A DNA stretch of 5,810 nt from Zavarzinia sp. (GTDB taxonomy: Bacteria; Pseudomonadota; Alphaproteobacteria; Zavarziniales; Zavarziniaceae): NCBI GenBank assembly GCA_028694545.1, contig JAQVKV010000190.1, positions 1 to 5,810 on the forward strand, read 5' to 3'. Below are positions 5,802 to 5,810 of the stretch, in pieces (position 1 is the first letter of the stretch; each line of letters starts with the position of its first letter). The notes below the pieces were generated by a model that saw only the letters and a list, made by a program, of their open reading frames with translations, had not been told where the DNA came from and did not search any database. A program made the position numbers and the translations under genes.

Positions 5802-5810
5802 ATGAATGAC
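5802..5810 (+). CDS. Possible first codons of a downstream gene
   Basis: ATGAATGAC follows 12 bases after the hydrolase stop. GAGGG (5788-5792), overlapping that stop codon, lies nine bases upstream and would serve as a ribosome site. Only three codons are visible, so product and even reality of the gene are unproven; if real it is probably co-transcribed with the hydrolase. Confidence 0.3.

Overview
The window is GC-rich (strong G/C bias at third codon positions) and reads as a chromosomal segment of an alphaproteobacterium. This rests on codon bias, on the best-remembered relatives of the encoded proteins (a rhizobial-type phosphonate monoester hydrolase and a Rhodobacter/Azotobacter-type ferredoxin reductase), and on a C/G-rich intergenic repeat of a kind common in such genomes. 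The genus cannot be named from sequence alone. No RNA gene, CRISPR array, insertion sequence or phage gene was found.

Layout: two divergent arms flank an AT-rich intergenic region at about 3057-3331. The leftward arm (minus strand) holds, in transcription order, an Lrp/AsnC-family regulator (3056-2598), a LysE/RhtB-type exporter overlapping it by 4 bases (2601-1948), a 129-base gap, a membrane-anchored or secreted alpha/beta hydrolase (1818-889), and, three bases later, a PAS-domain protein that runs off the left edge (885-1). The rightward arm holds a ferredoxin-NADP+ reductase (3332-4105), a nested G/C-rich inverted repeat (4113-4201), and a phosphonate monoester hydrolase/sulfatase-superfamily enzyme with a formylglycine-type Cys (4275-5789). 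The first codons of another gene may lie at the right edge.

Functional reading: the regulator and exporter form a classic pair in which an Lrp-type protein senses an amino acid and controls its efflux. The hydrolase and PAS protein form a second tightly packed pair of unknown purpose. The reductase is a housekeeping redox enzyme supplying or withdrawing electrons between NADP(H) and ferredoxin/flavodoxin. The hydrolase at the right is probably a separate transcription unit, since the repeat lies between it and the reductase.

No new multi-gene system is apparent. The points most worth a second look are an Asp in place of an active-site Thr in the phosphonate-hydrolase-like enzyme, the nested repeat, a candidate operator between the divergent arms, the same-frame TGA junction between the alpha/beta hydrolase and the PAS gene, and a possible degenerate GGDEF-like segment in the PAS protein.
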